This document shows positions 38,501-47,362 of a DNA stretch of 64,000 bases, piece after piece. Below the pieces are notes generated by a model. The model was not told where the DNA came from. It saw only the letters and a list, made by a program, of their open reading frames with translations, and ran no database searches. The stretch is from assembly GCA_029582155.1 (NCBI GenBank), contig CM055899.1:76459574-76523573 (forward strand), in the 5' to 3' direction. Numbering within the stretch: the stretch's first letter is position 1; each line of letters opens with the position of its first letter. A program made the translations under genes and the position numbers. The DNA comes from Panopea generosa. Its lineage: Eukaryota > Mollusca > Bivalvia > Adapedonta > Hiatellidae.

Positions 38501-39062
38501 CGGTGAGAAGTAAGAGATGAGATGGCGCCTTAGACCACTCAGCCATGGAGGACCCTGAAAATACCTTAAATATATGGCAGAGTAGTCTAAGGTGCTGTCC
38601 CAAGATCCCTTAAGTTACCTTTCACTGCTAAGGCTGTAGGTTCGCTCCAAAAACTTTATGTGAAAAAGTTTGCCAGTTACTTGTGGAAGGATTGGTTCTA
38701 CTCAGTCTGACTTAGTCTGAAGTCTTCCTCCACCAGTAAAACTCGATATGCCATATATAACCTAAAATGTGTTGAAAATGGTGTTAATTCAAAAAAAAAT
38801 AAATAAATAAATAATATCAAGAATGAATGTAAGATCCTCTATATATGTATTGAATGGCTGGTTTGTCAAAATATTTATTATGCTATGGACATTATTTAGT
38901 CAGGAGGTGAAAGTGTCCATGTACATGTACATGTAATGTAAGGTCATGTCCCCTGAAATTAAGAATGTTTTCACTCTTTCAGACAACATACAGATGATCA
39001 CCAGATCTCCGAAAAACATAGCCCGGCAACAAGAATTGGAAGAGGATGAAGATGAATTTTGA
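17436..39062 (+). CDS. SSBP1: Mitochondrial single-stranded DNA-binding protein, five exons (5' exon missing)
   Basis: Five exons (17436-17544, 25457-25573, 31165-31243, 35284-35357, 38983-39062) join to 459 bases, 152 residues plus stop, close to the ~148 residues usual for animal SSBP1. Intron phases match at every junction (1, 1, 2, 1), with GT/AG borders. The product is an OB-fold homotetramer that coats single-stranded mtDNA at the replication fork with the Twinkle helicase and DNA polymerase gamma. Visible signatures: an Arg/Ser-rich amphipathic N-terminus (RLANRSLTRLS) typical of a mitochondrial presequence, NTVTLLGRVGTKP (OB strand 1), FSLATNSYIG, TEWHDINV, DRLYLTGKLSY, and an acidic tail ELEEDEDEF. 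The initiator Met probably sits in a short upstream exon ending in phase 0, which I could not find. Introns are 3.6-7.9 kb and packed with repeats. Confidence 0.92.
17630..18200. repeat. Degenerate dispersed repeat in SSBP1 intron
   Basis: Three tandem, diverged units of about 150-170 bp recur. Each contains GGTTTCCGAC(T/C)(T/C) or a variant, a 'TCTTT..TGGACCGATTT' block and a 'AAGTTC..TTTCCGTC' block. It has no open frame. Confidence 0.5.
18418..24672. repeat. 6.3 kb minisatellite, 42/39-bp unit, in SSBP1 intron
   Basis: About 150 tandem units of TGGACAAATATTCRTGGCCA plus YAGGCAATGTATGATAAAAC(AT). Two main lengths differ by a 3-base deletion (42 and 39 bp); some units of 36-43 bp occur near the left end. 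The right half is organised as higher-order repeats, mostly 42-42-39 (123 bp). A distinctive variant block with GACGTGACTATAGG and ACATACATTTGCGG recurs at about 20281, 20767, 22313 and 22969, marking segmental duplications of 0.5-1.5 kb. Because most lengths are multiples of three, several frames stay open for hundreds of codons (up to 1,086 on the minus strand). These are repeat artefacts, not genes. Confidence 0.97.
25378..25430. repeat. (ATTC)n microsatellite
   Basis: CATTCATTCATTC tandem repeats with a few substitutions, ending 27 bases before the SSBP1 exon at 25457. It may overlap the branch-point region. Confidence 0.9.
25457..25573 (+). CDS. SSBP1: SSBP1 exon, start of OB fold
   Basis: Acceptor GTTTCAG ends at 25456; donor GTAAGTT starts at 25574. 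The first two bases complete a Ser codon. The exon reads VNTVTLLGRVGTKPRQ, then SFVSFSLATNSYIGPG, matching the first OB strands of bacterial and mitochondrial SSB (N-x-V-x-L-x-G-x-V-G and FSLAT). Confidence 0.93.
26136..27291. mobile_element. Foldback DNA element, 1.16 kb near-palindrome with TTAA borders
   Basis: Long inverted arms of roughly 500 bp each: left from 26136 (GGTAGTTTGCGGCGTTCC), right ending 27291 (GGAATGCCACGAACTACC). They face each other around a centre near 26650-26770 that is itself partly inverted (GACGTCGTT / AACGTCGTG). Matching landmarks include GACTTTATAGT/CTGAGACTTC, TCTCGTTAACAGC / GCTGTTAACGAGA and CAAAATTGTTTTTGATAACA / TGTTATCAAAAACAATTTTG. TTAA flanks both ends (26132-26135 and 27292-27295). 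TTAA targets are typical of piggyBac- and Kolobok-type elements. No transposase is encoded, so it is non-autonomous. Confidence 0.88.
27740..28110. repeat. Dispersed repeat with GGTCAAGGTCACAC motif
   Basis: Contains CTTAAGGTCAAGGTCACACT, TTGTGTCTGCTCCATATC and two copies of GTTCACCATAATGAGA..TGAA (27810 and 28088). It is the same family as the array at 36890-37700. It is non-coding. Confidence 0.55.
28359..29400 (+). pseudogene. Tc1-like transposase remnant with internal 45-bp minisatellite
   Basis: The start, MPRLSETEKS at 28359, continues after a frameshift as MLRARSLVNIVARHFGCS, then a helix-turn-helix with LVNQYNNAGYAIDRSRPSG (to about 28520). This is the N-terminal DNA-binding domain of Tc1/mariner-type transposases. 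The frame then runs through about 13 copies of a 45-bp repeat and ends at 29109. After the array the transposase tail resumes: SLNRIEHVWNELGRRVRS and INDLRNALLLEWQ (about 29255-29392), carrying only the last catalytic acidic residue (the Glu of P-I-E-H in intact enzymes). The catalytic core between is lost. The 236-codon frame 28399-29109 could still be translated as a DNA-binding repeat protein, but nothing suggests selection for it. Confidence 0.87.
28512..29100. repeat. 45-bp minisatellite derived from transposase coding sequence
   Basis: Unit: CATCGTGCCAAACCCGGTGG then CATACGTGCAACACCGTTAT and ATACT, about 13 copies with few substitutions. The first unit (AGACCCAGTGGCTTACGTGC) is the transposase's own linker codons, equivalent to the GRPRAT AT-hook-like segment, so the array grew from inside the ORF. 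A one-base change near 28966 shifts the last units out of frame. Confidence 0.93.
29400..30815. other. SSBP1 intron, nothing specific recognised
   Basis: AT-rich. Short blocks near 29780-29850 and 29930-30010 resemble each other weakly (CAGTAAC..CTACCCAT.TATCAA), suggesting an old dispersed repeat. Confidence 0.45.
30818..31066 (-). mobile_element. tRNA-derived SINE, family A, copy in SSBP1 intron
   Basis: Reverse orientation of the copy at 48687: 3' body (GATGGCTAAATAGACGATCA), middle (ATCTCCACAAATATCTGATA) and tRNA-like head (CTACTGAGCTAACTGGGCC) in order. The B-box region is diverged. Its head lies about 100 bp before the exon at 31165. Confidence 0.82.
31165..31243 (+). CDS. SSBP1: SSBP1 exon, central OB fold
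   Basis: Acceptor TTTATAG ends at 31164; donor GTAGGT starts at 31244. It encodes MKTEWHDINVNRDSLQKYL and RNVDVG. TEWHDI corresponds to the conserved T-x-WH-x-I/V box of SSB proteins. Confidence 0.92.
31363..31530 (+). mobile_element. tRNA-derived SINE, family C, copy 2
   Basis: A-box-like TGGTCTAGCAGTAGAGCA and B-box GGGTTCGATCCTCG are followed by the family C body (GTCCTTGAGTGAGACACTT, CACATATGCTTAGTACTGG, GAGTGTGATTTGGACAAG). Confidence 0.82.
31735..32425. repeat. Tandem degenerate ~150-bp repeat
   Basis: About four to five units repeat the order GCAC(TCTAG)CACCTGCA, CATTTGATCTTCACC, AAAC.TA.ACAGTAGTTATAT, AACT and AATAATTTATGTCAGA. It is non-coding. Confidence 0.65.
33331..33552. mobile_element. 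222-bp MITE with TTAA target duplication
   Basis: Terminal inverted repeats CCCTTTACTCCATAGA and TCTATATGAAGTAAAGGG, flanked by TTAA on both sides (33327-33330, 33553-33556). The tandem copy of the surrounding repeat has the uninterrupted sequence GTCTTAAGGGGTCAGGAGGG at about 34109-34128, an empty site that fixes the borders. An internal hairpin lies at 33393-33437. Confidence 0.92.
33393..33437. repeat. Internal hairpin of the MITE
   Basis: AGGAAGAGTTCAGATTGCT pairs with AGCAATCTGAACACTTCCT with one mismatch around a 7-base loop (CGTAACA). Confidence 0.9.
35284..35357 (+). CDS. SSBP1: SSBP1 exon, C-terminal OB strands
   Basis: Acceptor TTTTTTCAG ends at 35283; donor GTAACA starts at 35358. 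It encodes DRLYLTGKLSYSKNNRGRN, equivalent to the conserved R-x-Y-L-x-G-K strand of mtSSB. Confidence 0.92.
35668..35880 (+). mobile_element. SINE family B, copy
   Basis: Head CCAGTGGTCTGAGGCTCCAA, then AGATCACATACCTCTC, GAGAAAGTTTGCCAGTAACT, CAGATTCATTCTAAGGTC and the tail ACCAATAAAACTAGATATGC. The B-box is deleted compared with the 63052 copy. Confidence 0.75.
36035..36074. repeat. 13-bp perfect hairpin
   Basis: AAGATAAACTTTT and AAAAGTTTATCTT flank a 14-base GC-containing loop in SSBP1 intron 4. Confidence 0.75.
36753..36841. repeat. Imperfect ~30-bp inverted repeat (small hairpin or MITE end pair)
   Basis: AGTGACAATATATATTCTTT and ATTCCTATATAT face ATATAGGAAT and ATAGAATATGTATTGTCACT around an AT-rich loop. 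Confidence 0.7.
36890..37720. repeat. Tandem dispersed repeat with CAAAGGTCAAGGTCACAC motif
   Basis: Five or so diverged units of about 170 bp carry CTGTAACTTTGTCATGCA.AGA, TGATCAACATAAAATGA, GTGTCGC, AAGACCCAGA and CTCAAAGGTCAAGGTCACAC. It is the same family as 27740-28110 and is non-coding. Confidence 0.8.
38378..38556 (-). mobile_element. SINE family B, minus copy of an inverted pair
   Basis: It runs from tail (AGTTTTATTAGTGAAAGAAG) to head (CTTAGACCACTCAGCCATGG), with the tRNA-Leu/Ser-like head facing the next copy. Confidence 0.85.
38571..38790 (+). mobile_element. SINE family B, plus copy of an inverted pair
   Basis: Head AGAGTAGTCTAAGGTGCTGT, then AAGTTTGCCAGTTACTTGTG, CTGAAGTCTTCCTCCACCAG and tail TAAAACTCGATATGCCA, ending in an (AAAT)n tail near 38800. 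It is head-to-head with the copy at 38378. Confidence 0.88.
38983..39062 (+). CDS. SSBP1: SSBP1 last exon
   Basis: Acceptor CTCTTTCAG ends at 38982. It encodes DNIQMITRSPKNIARQQ and an acidic tail ending DEDEF, stop TGA at 39060-39062. D-N-I-x-x-L/I is the conserved closing strand of mtSSB. The acidic tail is longer than in the human protein. Confidence 0.92.
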
Positions 39063-39064
39063 AC

Positions 39065-39070
39065 AATAAA
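39065..39070 (+). terminator. AATAAA directly after the SSBP1 stop
   Basis: AATAAA begins two bases after the stop codon. If used it would give a 3' UTR of only about 20-30 bases. No other strong signal lies within the next few hundred bases, but use is unproven. Confidence 0.4.
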
Positions 39071-39236
39071 CTTTATAATTCAAAATTCGGCCTTAATGTC
39101 AGGATTGAATTTTAATCTACTAAATCATCGTTTCAATTACTTGGGTTGAAGTGATTTAATTATAGTTTATTTGTAGTTGGAGAGAGTCAAATTGACCTGA
39201 GTTTCATTTAAAATATCCACTGTAAGTTCACAAATG

Positions 39237-39500
39237 TTGTGCCATAAGATATGGACCCTGAGGTACAGATCAATATCCAGTTGTGCCATAAGATATGGAC
39301 CCTGAGGTACAGATCAATATCCAGTTGTGCCATAAGATATGGACCCTGACGTACAGATCAATATCCAGTTGTGCCATAAGATATGGACCCTGACGTACAG
39401 ATCAATATCCAGTGGTGCCATAAGATATGGACCCTGACGTACAGATCAATATCCAGTTGTGCCATAAGATATGGACTCTGACATACAGATCAATATCCAG
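39237..39500. repeat. 44-bp minisatellite, six copies, 3' of SSBP1
   Basis: Exactly six units of 44 bp (TTGTGCCATAAGATATGGAC then CCTGAGGTACAGATCAATAT, CCAG) start at 39237, 39281, 39325, 39369, 39413 and 39457. Differences are one to three substitutions (GAGGTAC/GACGTAC/GACATAC), so the array is young. Confidence 0.97.
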
Positions 39501-39539
39501 TTTTGCCATCCTCATATGATTTTAACATGGTTTGTTGAA

Positions 39540-39870
39540 CTAAAGATTATCATCCTATGTAATTATTATTGTATCATTTTGATACCCGAGGTTCAGTTCA
39601 TAATCCGGGTTTATTATTCTTTTATCCTTTTGAGATGATAATTTACATCAGATGTAATCATTCTTGCATCATTTTGAAAGGATTACTATGTGCAAAAGGT
39701 GCAGTTCAACATTCAATTTTATCATTCTTGTATCATCTGAGATTGTTAATTTTGGACTGAAGTTTAACATCAGTAGGAATTTTGCATGTATCATTTAGAC
39801 AGAAGGTACAATTCAATTCAGTTAAAGGTAATTTCAGTTTCCAATTGTATTGTGTATCATTTTGAGACAA
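39540..39870. repeat. Degenerate relatives of the 57-bp unit
   Basis: ATTATTCTTGTATCATTTTGA-like blocks recur at about 39560, 39610, 39655, 39720, 39780 and 39850, each a weak match to the unit of the array at 40215. Confidence 0.6.
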
Positions 39871-39876
39871 TTATCT

Positions 39877-39901
39877 CTATCTATCTATCTATCTATCTAT
39901 A
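39877..39901. repeat. (TCTA)n microsatellite
   Basis: Six tandem TCTA units. Confidence 0.95.
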
Positions 39902-40009
39902 CTGCACATGCTTAAAGTTGAGCATCACGGCAGGTGGGGTGGTATCACCGCAGGTGGAGTTTTAGCCACTTGCATAGATTAAGCTAACAAAAAAATAAGT
40001 ATAACATGT

Positions 40010-40205
40010 AAAACTATATGCAAGATGTAATGGGTAGTCTAGAACTCATTGATAGTCCCCAAGAACACAGTCTCACATGGAAGGGAATTCCATAATGGGA
40101 TGATCCTTGTATAAGCAAGGGATATCCTATACTGAAATGGCTGAATTGAGGTTGTCCTTGAGGATCACTGGGAATGGATATGGGACAGTTAATTGTCCTT
40201 GTCAA
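40010..40205 (-). pseudogene. LINE reverse transcriptase C-terminal fragment
   Basis: The minus strand reads RTTSIQPFQYRISLAYTRII then PLWNSLPCETVFLGTINEF. R-x-x-P-L-W-N-S-L-P is a familiar terminal motif of many LINE ORF2 proteins. The open stretch is about 50 codons and the rest of the element is absent. This is a 5'-truncated relic between two minisatellites. Confidence 0.72.
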
Positions 40206-40214
40206 ATTATTATT

Positions 40215-40812
40215 GGACTAGGGTAACACCAGGTGGAATTATTCTTGCATCATTTTGAGATGATTAATATTGGACTAGTGTAACACCAGGTTGAATTATT
40301 CTTGCATTATTTTGAGATGATTATATTGGACTAGGGTTACACCAGGTGGAATTATTCTTGCATCATTTTGAGGTTATTAATATTGGACCAGGGTAACACC
40401 AGGTGGAATTATTCTTGCATTTTGAGATGATTATATTGGACTAGGGTAACACCAGGTGGAATTATTCTTGCATCATTTTGAGATGATTATATTGGACTAG
40501 GGTTACACCAGGTGGAATTATTCTTGCATCATTTTGAGATGATTAATATTGGACTAGGGTTACACCAGGTGGAATTATTCTTGCATCATTTTGAGATGAT
40601 TAATATTGGACCAGGGTAACACCAGGTAGAATTATTCTTGCATCATTTTGAGATGATTAATATTGGACCAGGGTAACACCAGGTGTAATTATTCTTGCAT
40701 TTTGAGATGATTATATTGGACTAGGGTAACACCAGGTGTAATTATTCTTGCATCATTTTGAGATGATTAATATTGGACTAGGATAACACCAGGTGGAATT
40801 ATTCTTGCATCC
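40215..40812. repeat. 57-bp minisatellite, about eleven copies
   Basis: Unit GGACTAGGGTAACACCAGGT, GGAATTATTCTTGCATCATT, TTGAGATGATTAATATT. Shorter units lack CATCATTTT or the AAT before ATT. The last unit diverges after TTGCATCCAAC. Confidence 0.95.
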
Positions 40813-41490
40813 AACTGTCAGTTTAAGTATGTTTGTATCATTTTGAGATAATTGATATGACCGTGAGATCATACATTGTATTGCCCTATGGGATTATTCT
40901 TGTATCTAAGATACAGTGTTACTTTAAATATGAATATTTTTGTGTTATTTTGTAATGACAACTATCACTAATGAGCTGTGGGCTCGGTCTGAGATTTGGT
41001 CTTGGCTTGTTTAGAAAAATTCTTGTTAGTGCAAGAACTAGATGCATAGAAATATTGATATACTTGCAGGTTTGAAACCTGTCACATAATGTGAAATATA
41101 TGTTGACTTTAAATATGCATTTCTTACAATAAACAGCTGATGGGGCTTTTTTGTAACAATTTCAAAATGGCTTCCATAAAATATTAAAAATTTTGTTAAG
41201 CTTTATAAATTTGATTTATGTTTTTTATATTCAACATAGAGAATGATATTTACCATTCACCCAAACATGTTGTTGTCTATGTGTGCTTTATATACATGAT
41301 TTAGAATAAAAATGTAAACATTTAATGGTTGGTCCAATTTCATATGGTGAAAAAAACTCAAAATGACAAAATGATATAAATTAAATGAATATGAGGTTTC
41401 CTACAAGGATTCCACATATTGCTGAAAGTTAGATTTAAATTTTATCTGAAATGGTTCTGATAGTCTAATGATGCTAATTTCAATGTTATA

Positions 41491-41735
41491 TTGATTGATT
41501 GATTGATTGAATATTTAGCGTCATTTTTAAGCCATCAAGGGCTAACAGACGATCGGTTAACCTAACCACTGTTTCCTGGGATTAACCAGTACTCGAGCAC
41601 ACCTAATCTCCGCAAGTAACTGATAACTTTCCCACTAGAATCAGTGGTGAGAGACGAATGACAATGAGACACAATGTCGTATATCAATCATCACGGAGAC
41701 TTTGATTGTGTGTCCCAATTCCCAAGATTTATATA
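41491..41735 (-). mobile_element. SINE family A, copy
   Basis: The (TTGA)n tail at 41491 is followed by TTTAGCGTCATTTTTAAGCC, AGACGATCGGTTAACC, CTCCGCAAGTAACTGATAAC and GACAATGAGACACAATGTCG. It ends before the tRNA-like head, so the copy is 5'-truncated. Confidence 0.87.
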
Positions 41736-41739
41736 AAAC

Positions 41740-42550
41740 ACTTGACTCGGCCATGAATTTAAAAGTATCTATGTGGATTTGAGGTAGAAAGTTACAAGTA
41801 TTTACATTAATTTTGAAATAACGAGTCAATTCATTTTAAGTTGAGCATGATTTCATAAGTTGATCATGGAGAAAAGATTAATTACCTCGGACCTAGTTGT
41901 GGACGCTCCACGGCGTGAACTGATAAATATCGATCACAACACTTGACCTGTAAATGGGTTCATACGTGCACTGTAAACTTCAAAACAAGCAAACGCTCTA
42001 CATCGCAGCCTAATATTTGGTGGTCGAACTCTAGATTCAAACCAATTATAGGGGTCGAACATCTGCTTTAAAAAAAAAAATATATATATAGGAGTCAAAA
42101 CTCTACATTTAATCTAAATAAATCTTTATCTACACAATGGCATAAACATGTTTTTGCAACAAAATCTCTGTGACACTGTGTCTACTCTCCCATCTACCAA
42201 GAGGTTTCTAGACGGGTGGGGATTGAACACCGGATTGGACAAGGGGTTAAACGTCTACATTATGTGAGAAGGTTAAAGCACTACATTGCATAATGTAAAA
42301 GAAATAGGAATCAGAACTCTACATCATTAAAAATTATATCCAAAAAGGGATCAAAACGGTGGTACATAAGTGCTAACCAAGATATAGGGAGCGTCCTCTC
42401 CACACCAGAGCAGTCTTTCTCCATAGTACGAATCCATGAAGTGCCTTCTAAATTTTACTTTTCAAATTATGACCTCAATTTATAATATAAGAAGATACGT
42501 AACTGTAGTTTGCAATAACAGAATTGCAGCATGCATTTTAGCGCATGTAG
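41740..42550. other. Intergenic, nothing recognised
   Basis: A loosely repeated phrase (GTCGAACTCTA / GTCAAAACTCTACAT / AGAACTCTACATC) recurs at about 42023, 42092 and 42313. No exon was identified. Confidence 0.45.
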
Positions 42551-42554
42551 GCAA

Positions 42555-42730
42555 AGCTACCTTCGTCCGTCTTCTGTCCGTCGTTAACTTTTGTTTCTAA
42601 CGACTTCTTGTCAAAATCACTTGACTGATTTTCACCAAATTTTGTGTGAAGCTTACTTGCACAATTATTGTTCAAATGATGACCCTGGGGTCAAAGTTGG
42701 CCTCGCCTCAGGGGTTAATCAGTATATTTT
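42555..42730. repeat. Dispersed repeat (GTCCGTCxxCTGTCCGTCGT type)
   Basis: CCGTCTTCTGTCCGTCGTTA, TTTTCACCAAATTTTGTGTG and GGGTCAAAGTTGGCCTCGCC resemble the start of the repeat at 32860. It is non-coding. Confidence 0.55.
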
Positions 42731-43093
42731 GCAAAATTTAAAATTCTGGAGCTTTAATATTATAATGAGTTTATATCTAGTATGCTCAAGCCATTATTGA
42801 TTAAATAAGGGCCGTCTATAATGCACATAAGCAGTTCCCGTGTGATAAACCAAACGATGCTATGCTGCTCAATCACGTTAAACAAGTAACGGTTTTGGTA
42901 ATGTATGGGAAAACCAAGTCGTTTGTCATGAGAGGTATTTTGTTTAAACATTTACAAATAGATAGAACGGTCAGTATTAACAAGACTGAACTAGAACTAT
43001 CACTTTCAGCTTGAGACTTAACAATTACTACGTAAAGTCTAAATAATGTTTTGCATATATGAAACGTATCTCGAGGTACTGAATATTGCAAAA

Positions 43094-43350
43094 GGTTCAC
43101 TTGGTTCTGGAGCAGCAATCAAGGTCGCACAGGTTGTCGCTCATCACTGAACAAACATGTGCCACACATACTTGGTCAGATCCTGGAACTTCACAAACAA
43201 AATATTGGAAAGTATTTAAATCAATATACCATATTTCATTAAACTCACTATCTACACCATGCCCTTCTTCTCTTTGCATACCAGGATACTTAATGAAACA
43301 ATTCTCAAACGACCGTGGTATTTGCATTGTCTTATTACCATCGCCTAAGC
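43094..43350 (-). CDS. Possible terminal exon of an unknown cysteine-containing protein
   Basis: On the minus strand an acceptor-like CCTGCTTAG at about 43350 opens a frame of about 84 codons to a TGA at 43094-43096. It reads GDGNKTMQIPRSFENCFIKY, then EFNEIWYIDLNTFQYFVCE and DQVCVAHVCSVMSDNLCDLD. Seven cysteines, mixed composition and no low complexity make it look more like protein than most frames nearby. I do not recognise a family, and no partner exon was found. It could equally be a mobile-element fragment. Confidence 0.28.
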
Positions 43351-43599
43351 AGGTTACAAGTGATGTTCTATGTGTTTTACTTCACATTGCGGAATTGCCA
43401 ACACAAACATCATGCTGCTAATATCATGTAACGAGACAGCTTTTCACACCTTCACATTAAGTAGACCCAAGTATGAAGCTTGGACTTGCCCTTGGACTTG
43501 CCCACTGCAAACACCGTTCTGTCTCTTCCGCACGCAGGCCAAATCACACTGGGTAAGAGTTTTAGATAGATATTCTGCTGTAAGTCACGCTCCTACAGG

Positions 43600-44860
43600 T
43601 CCATAATTCTGTGTTGGGCGTGGTTTTCCAGTCACTAGCAGACGCATGCTAAGGTTTCGTATGCAGGCAGGACTGTCTGTTAGCTTACACTTAATACACA
43701 ACACAATTTAGTATTGCTTGTGCCTCTTTGCTACATGGCATGCAAAAAAGTCTAGAAAGGCTGAATTCAAATAGATATATGTTCAAAAGCTTCAACCATT
43801 CCAGTCAAATAAAGCTAGTACTCTACGTTGTTTTTTTTTGTTGTTTTTTTCCCCCGTTTTTTTCAATAATATGTTTTTATTTACATAAAACATTTACAAA
43901 GATTTGCATGTATAATTTACAGCACTGATATAATTTTATATAGTACACACATATACACACATACTATTACAATTATATTTATCATTTTGAGGTATGTTTT
44001 TCGGAATTATGGTTTCTATAATGTAAGGCTATTTACATACCGCTAGTAATAATCATTTATGGTAAACATATAATATAGATGTACCTAAAGTTACAAAACT
44101 AAAGTATTTATCTGATGCAAACAATTGTTTTTAATTATAGAAGGAAGCTTAGAGATGTTTTAGAATAGAAACAAAGAGGATCGAAAGTGGAATAGAAACA
44201 AAGAGGATCGATAGTGAAATAGAAACTAAGAGGATCGATAGTGAAAGGGTGAAAGTTGTAGTAGAAGATGAAAGTTGCCAAGATGTCTCGGTGTTTTTTT
44301 TAAAAAAAAAAAAAACACTTTATTTTAAGATATTATCTTCTAACATAACATATTAGAAATTAAAAGGTGCCCATTTTCTGTTATGTTTTTCTAATTTATC
44401 TTTGTTAAGAGCGATGTGTTTTTTTCAATTTCAGTTTTTTTTTTTTTTTCAAATAGGTTTTAAAAATAATTAAACATGGGGTTGTTTTTATATATTTGCT
44501 TCTGAAAATAAAATATTTACCATTTATTATAATAAAATTGATAAGTGCATTTTGTAAGCCTGTCCCTTTTACACCAAATGTAACAGTTAAAAGATAAAAG
44601 GTTATGGTGACAATTAAATTTGATAAAAAAAAGTTTGGAGTTACGACCATAATTATTGAGTACTTTGACAGTCCCAAAAAGTATGGTTTACTGTTTCTAT
44701 ATAACTATTTGTTGTTTGTAATATCTGCTTGACAGGCTGAGGCTGCAAGCACACATATAATTCAATACAAGTATACAGTCACCTAAAATATGCATATATG
44801 CAAATTATACGAACAATTTTTTCTTGACTGCCGTGAGGCACAAGTTGTTTTACAGGTATC
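43600..44860. other. Intergenic, low-complexity T and A runs
   Basis: Poly-T/C near 43825-43862. AATAGAAACAAAGAGGATCG is repeated three times at 44165-44240. Poly-A/T tracts lie at 44298-44315 and 44438-44450. No gene recognised. Confidence 0.5.
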
Positions 44861-44869
44861 TAAGTATCT

Positions 44870-45470
44870 TATTGGTGGGTGTGCCAGGGTGTGCTATTAC
44901 CCATGACTTGATATCGTTCTGAGAGACTAGTATATTCAGTGTCGGCACATCCTCCCTGGATATTTGTGTAAATGGTTTGATGATCGGAGTCGGTGAGCTT
45001 ATTGGCCTATCAGTCTTGATTTCACTTCTGTATTGTAATCTATTTTGAATACTGTTCTATTAATACTAAAAAAACACGTTCAATGGTTTAAGTTGTGCTA
45101 TGACTATTTGCTAATGTTTAGGGAACGTATGTGGTTCGATTATTTGCGGCGGCGTACTTTTCCTGTGTTCAAAATCGTTAACATACTTATGCGTTTTATT
45201 GGTATTCTTTGATGGTTGTGTCATTGACTTGTTATCTTTCTGGGAGGCTAGTATATTCAGGAACAGTACTTCTGCCCCGGATATAATTGTAAGTGTCTTG
45301 ACCGACTGATGAGGCAGGCTTATTGATTAGTTTGTATATTGTTCTAATAATACTGAAAACACACTACAATGGTTTTACTTGTGCTATAGAAACTTGGTAG
45401 GGGTCACAGTAAGGGAACATAAAGGTCTCGACTGTCTGAGGCGGCGGACTTTTTCCTGTGTTACAAATGT
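44870..45470. repeat. Diverged tandem duplication, ~320-bp unit
   Basis: Two copies (about 44905-45175 and 45225-45465) share TGACTTG.TATCTTTCTG, GGCTAGTATATTCAG, CAATGGTTTTACTTGTGCTA, and GGCGGCG.ACTTTTTCCTGTG. It has no open frame. Confidence 0.7.
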
Positions 45471-46420
45471 AACAAATACCATGTAAATTTTATGCACTTT
45501 GCTGATAGCTTTTATACAGTTTTCAACACATGAACACATTTTACATGTTCGTGCATGTTATAACATATAAAAGTGTTGCATTGCACTTTTGTATATCTAG
45601 TGTCATCTCTCTCTCTATATATATATATTTACTGGCGCCAGTGTGAAATTGAAATTTCACAATTTTATTACTTCCGGTTGGCTTTCTCAAAAATGTTCTC
45701 AACTCCACAACCGTCTCCGTTTATCTTGGCGGCATCTCAGCTCACTTTTAGTTCCCTGCTTCTTCTATGACGGTATTTTTCAACCAAATATGCGGATCGT
45801 TATATTATTGTGATTCTATTTGTTTGAGTATTTGGCAAAATAAAAATTGCTCATTTTCTTTACAATCTGGAGTTCAATTTTTATTTTCCCTATCCATAGT
45901 TGCACAGAGTCTGTGCTTAGTTGTGAATACATTTACATAAATACATTTTATTGTTAGATAAAATATTTTTTGTCAATGGATAACATTTGGTTATATCAGT
46001 GCCCCTCATCAATAATGCTAATATTTAAGCAACAGCCAATCAGAAAGCTCCCTTTAGTCACATGATTCCATTCAACAATCAGCGCGAAGCTTCTTCTAAA
46101 ATTTTAGGGCGTGAACGCACGTTTCTTTGATTTGATTTCATTTTCATAAATACTACTATTTTCTACCACCTCCCCATCCACCTATGAATATGCCTACCTC
46201 AGGTATCGATTATTAGCCGCACATATGAGAAATTTCACCAGACTATATTGCAATTTTCCGGGAGAAGGCTACTACAACACCTCCCATACCTCCCTACTTG
46301 GTACACAGCTTATGAGATACCAGGTTTAAAACTCAGTCGAGGTTTGGTTTTTAATGCATCTTATAGTTTTTTCCAAGTTATGTGTGTGTCCGCAAATGCC
46401 TACGCTACATTTTTAAACCG
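45470..46420. other. Intergenic, nothing recognised
   Basis: A short (CT)n(TA)n tract lies at 45606-45628. No exon was recognised. Confidence 0.45.
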
Positions 46421-46423
46421 CAG

Positions 46424-46646
46424 CAGTGGTCTAGGGGTAGACCGTCTGCAGCATGTGCGGTATGTCGTGGGTTCGATCCCCAATCGGGTAATACCAAATA
46501 TTGTACTAGTACATACCATGTCTGCGGCATGATACTCCAGTGTGGCAGCGCTTAGGATACTGTTTCAAGTAGACACCGTCGCGATATAACTGAAAACTTG
46601 AATTGTTGAAAGTGAAGTTTAACACCATACAACAACAACAACAGAC
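46424..46646 (+). mobile_element. tRNA-derived SINE, family D, with (CAA)n tail
   Basis: The tRNA-like head has an A-box (TGGTCTAGGGGTAGACCG) and B-box (GGGTTCGATCCCC) about 30 bases apart. A body with GGCAGCGCTTAGGATACTG and CGATATAACTGAAAACTTG follows, then a (CAA)n tail at 46629-46645. It appears full length. Confidence 0.85.
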
Positions 46647-47019
46647 GCTACATTTTTTCAATAGCTATTATGCCATTCCCAACTCATAACAGGTGATGAA
46701 CAGGTGGTGAACAAATGTTTTTATCGAAAAGGGCCCCATACGCATTCTAGTATCTTAGTAGAGCCAGCTTCTTTCCGCAAGTCACTGGTCTATGGTGCTA
46801 TGGTGCATGCTCAGGGGGGTTGCGTTTATCTATGTAAAACATAGCAACTACTTACGTAAATTGCATTTGAATCATATTTTGTTCTGGGGGAAAAAGTGCA
46901 AGCCCCAATGGTGGATCCAGGAATTGAACGTAGACAGGTGGGATAGTCATGATGGAAGTTCGGGGTCATACTCCCGAGATAAAAAATGAAAATAAAGACG
47001 CCAAATTATGTAGTTTGAC

Positions 47020-47075
47020 GCATCCATCCATCCATCCATCCATCCATCCATCCATCCATCCATCCATCCATCCAT

Positions 47076-47122
<47 letters not shown>

Positions 47123-47323
47123 TCCATCCATCCATCCATCCATCCATCCATCCATCCATCCATCCATCCATCCATCCATCCATCCATCCATCCAGCCATA
47201 CATCCATCCATCCATCCATCCATCCATCCATCCATCCATCCAGCCAGCCGTCCGTCCGTCCGTCCGTCCGTCCGTCCGTCCGTCCAGCCAGCCAGCCAGC
47301 CATCCATCCATCCATCCATCCAT

Positions 47324-47362
<39 letters not shown>

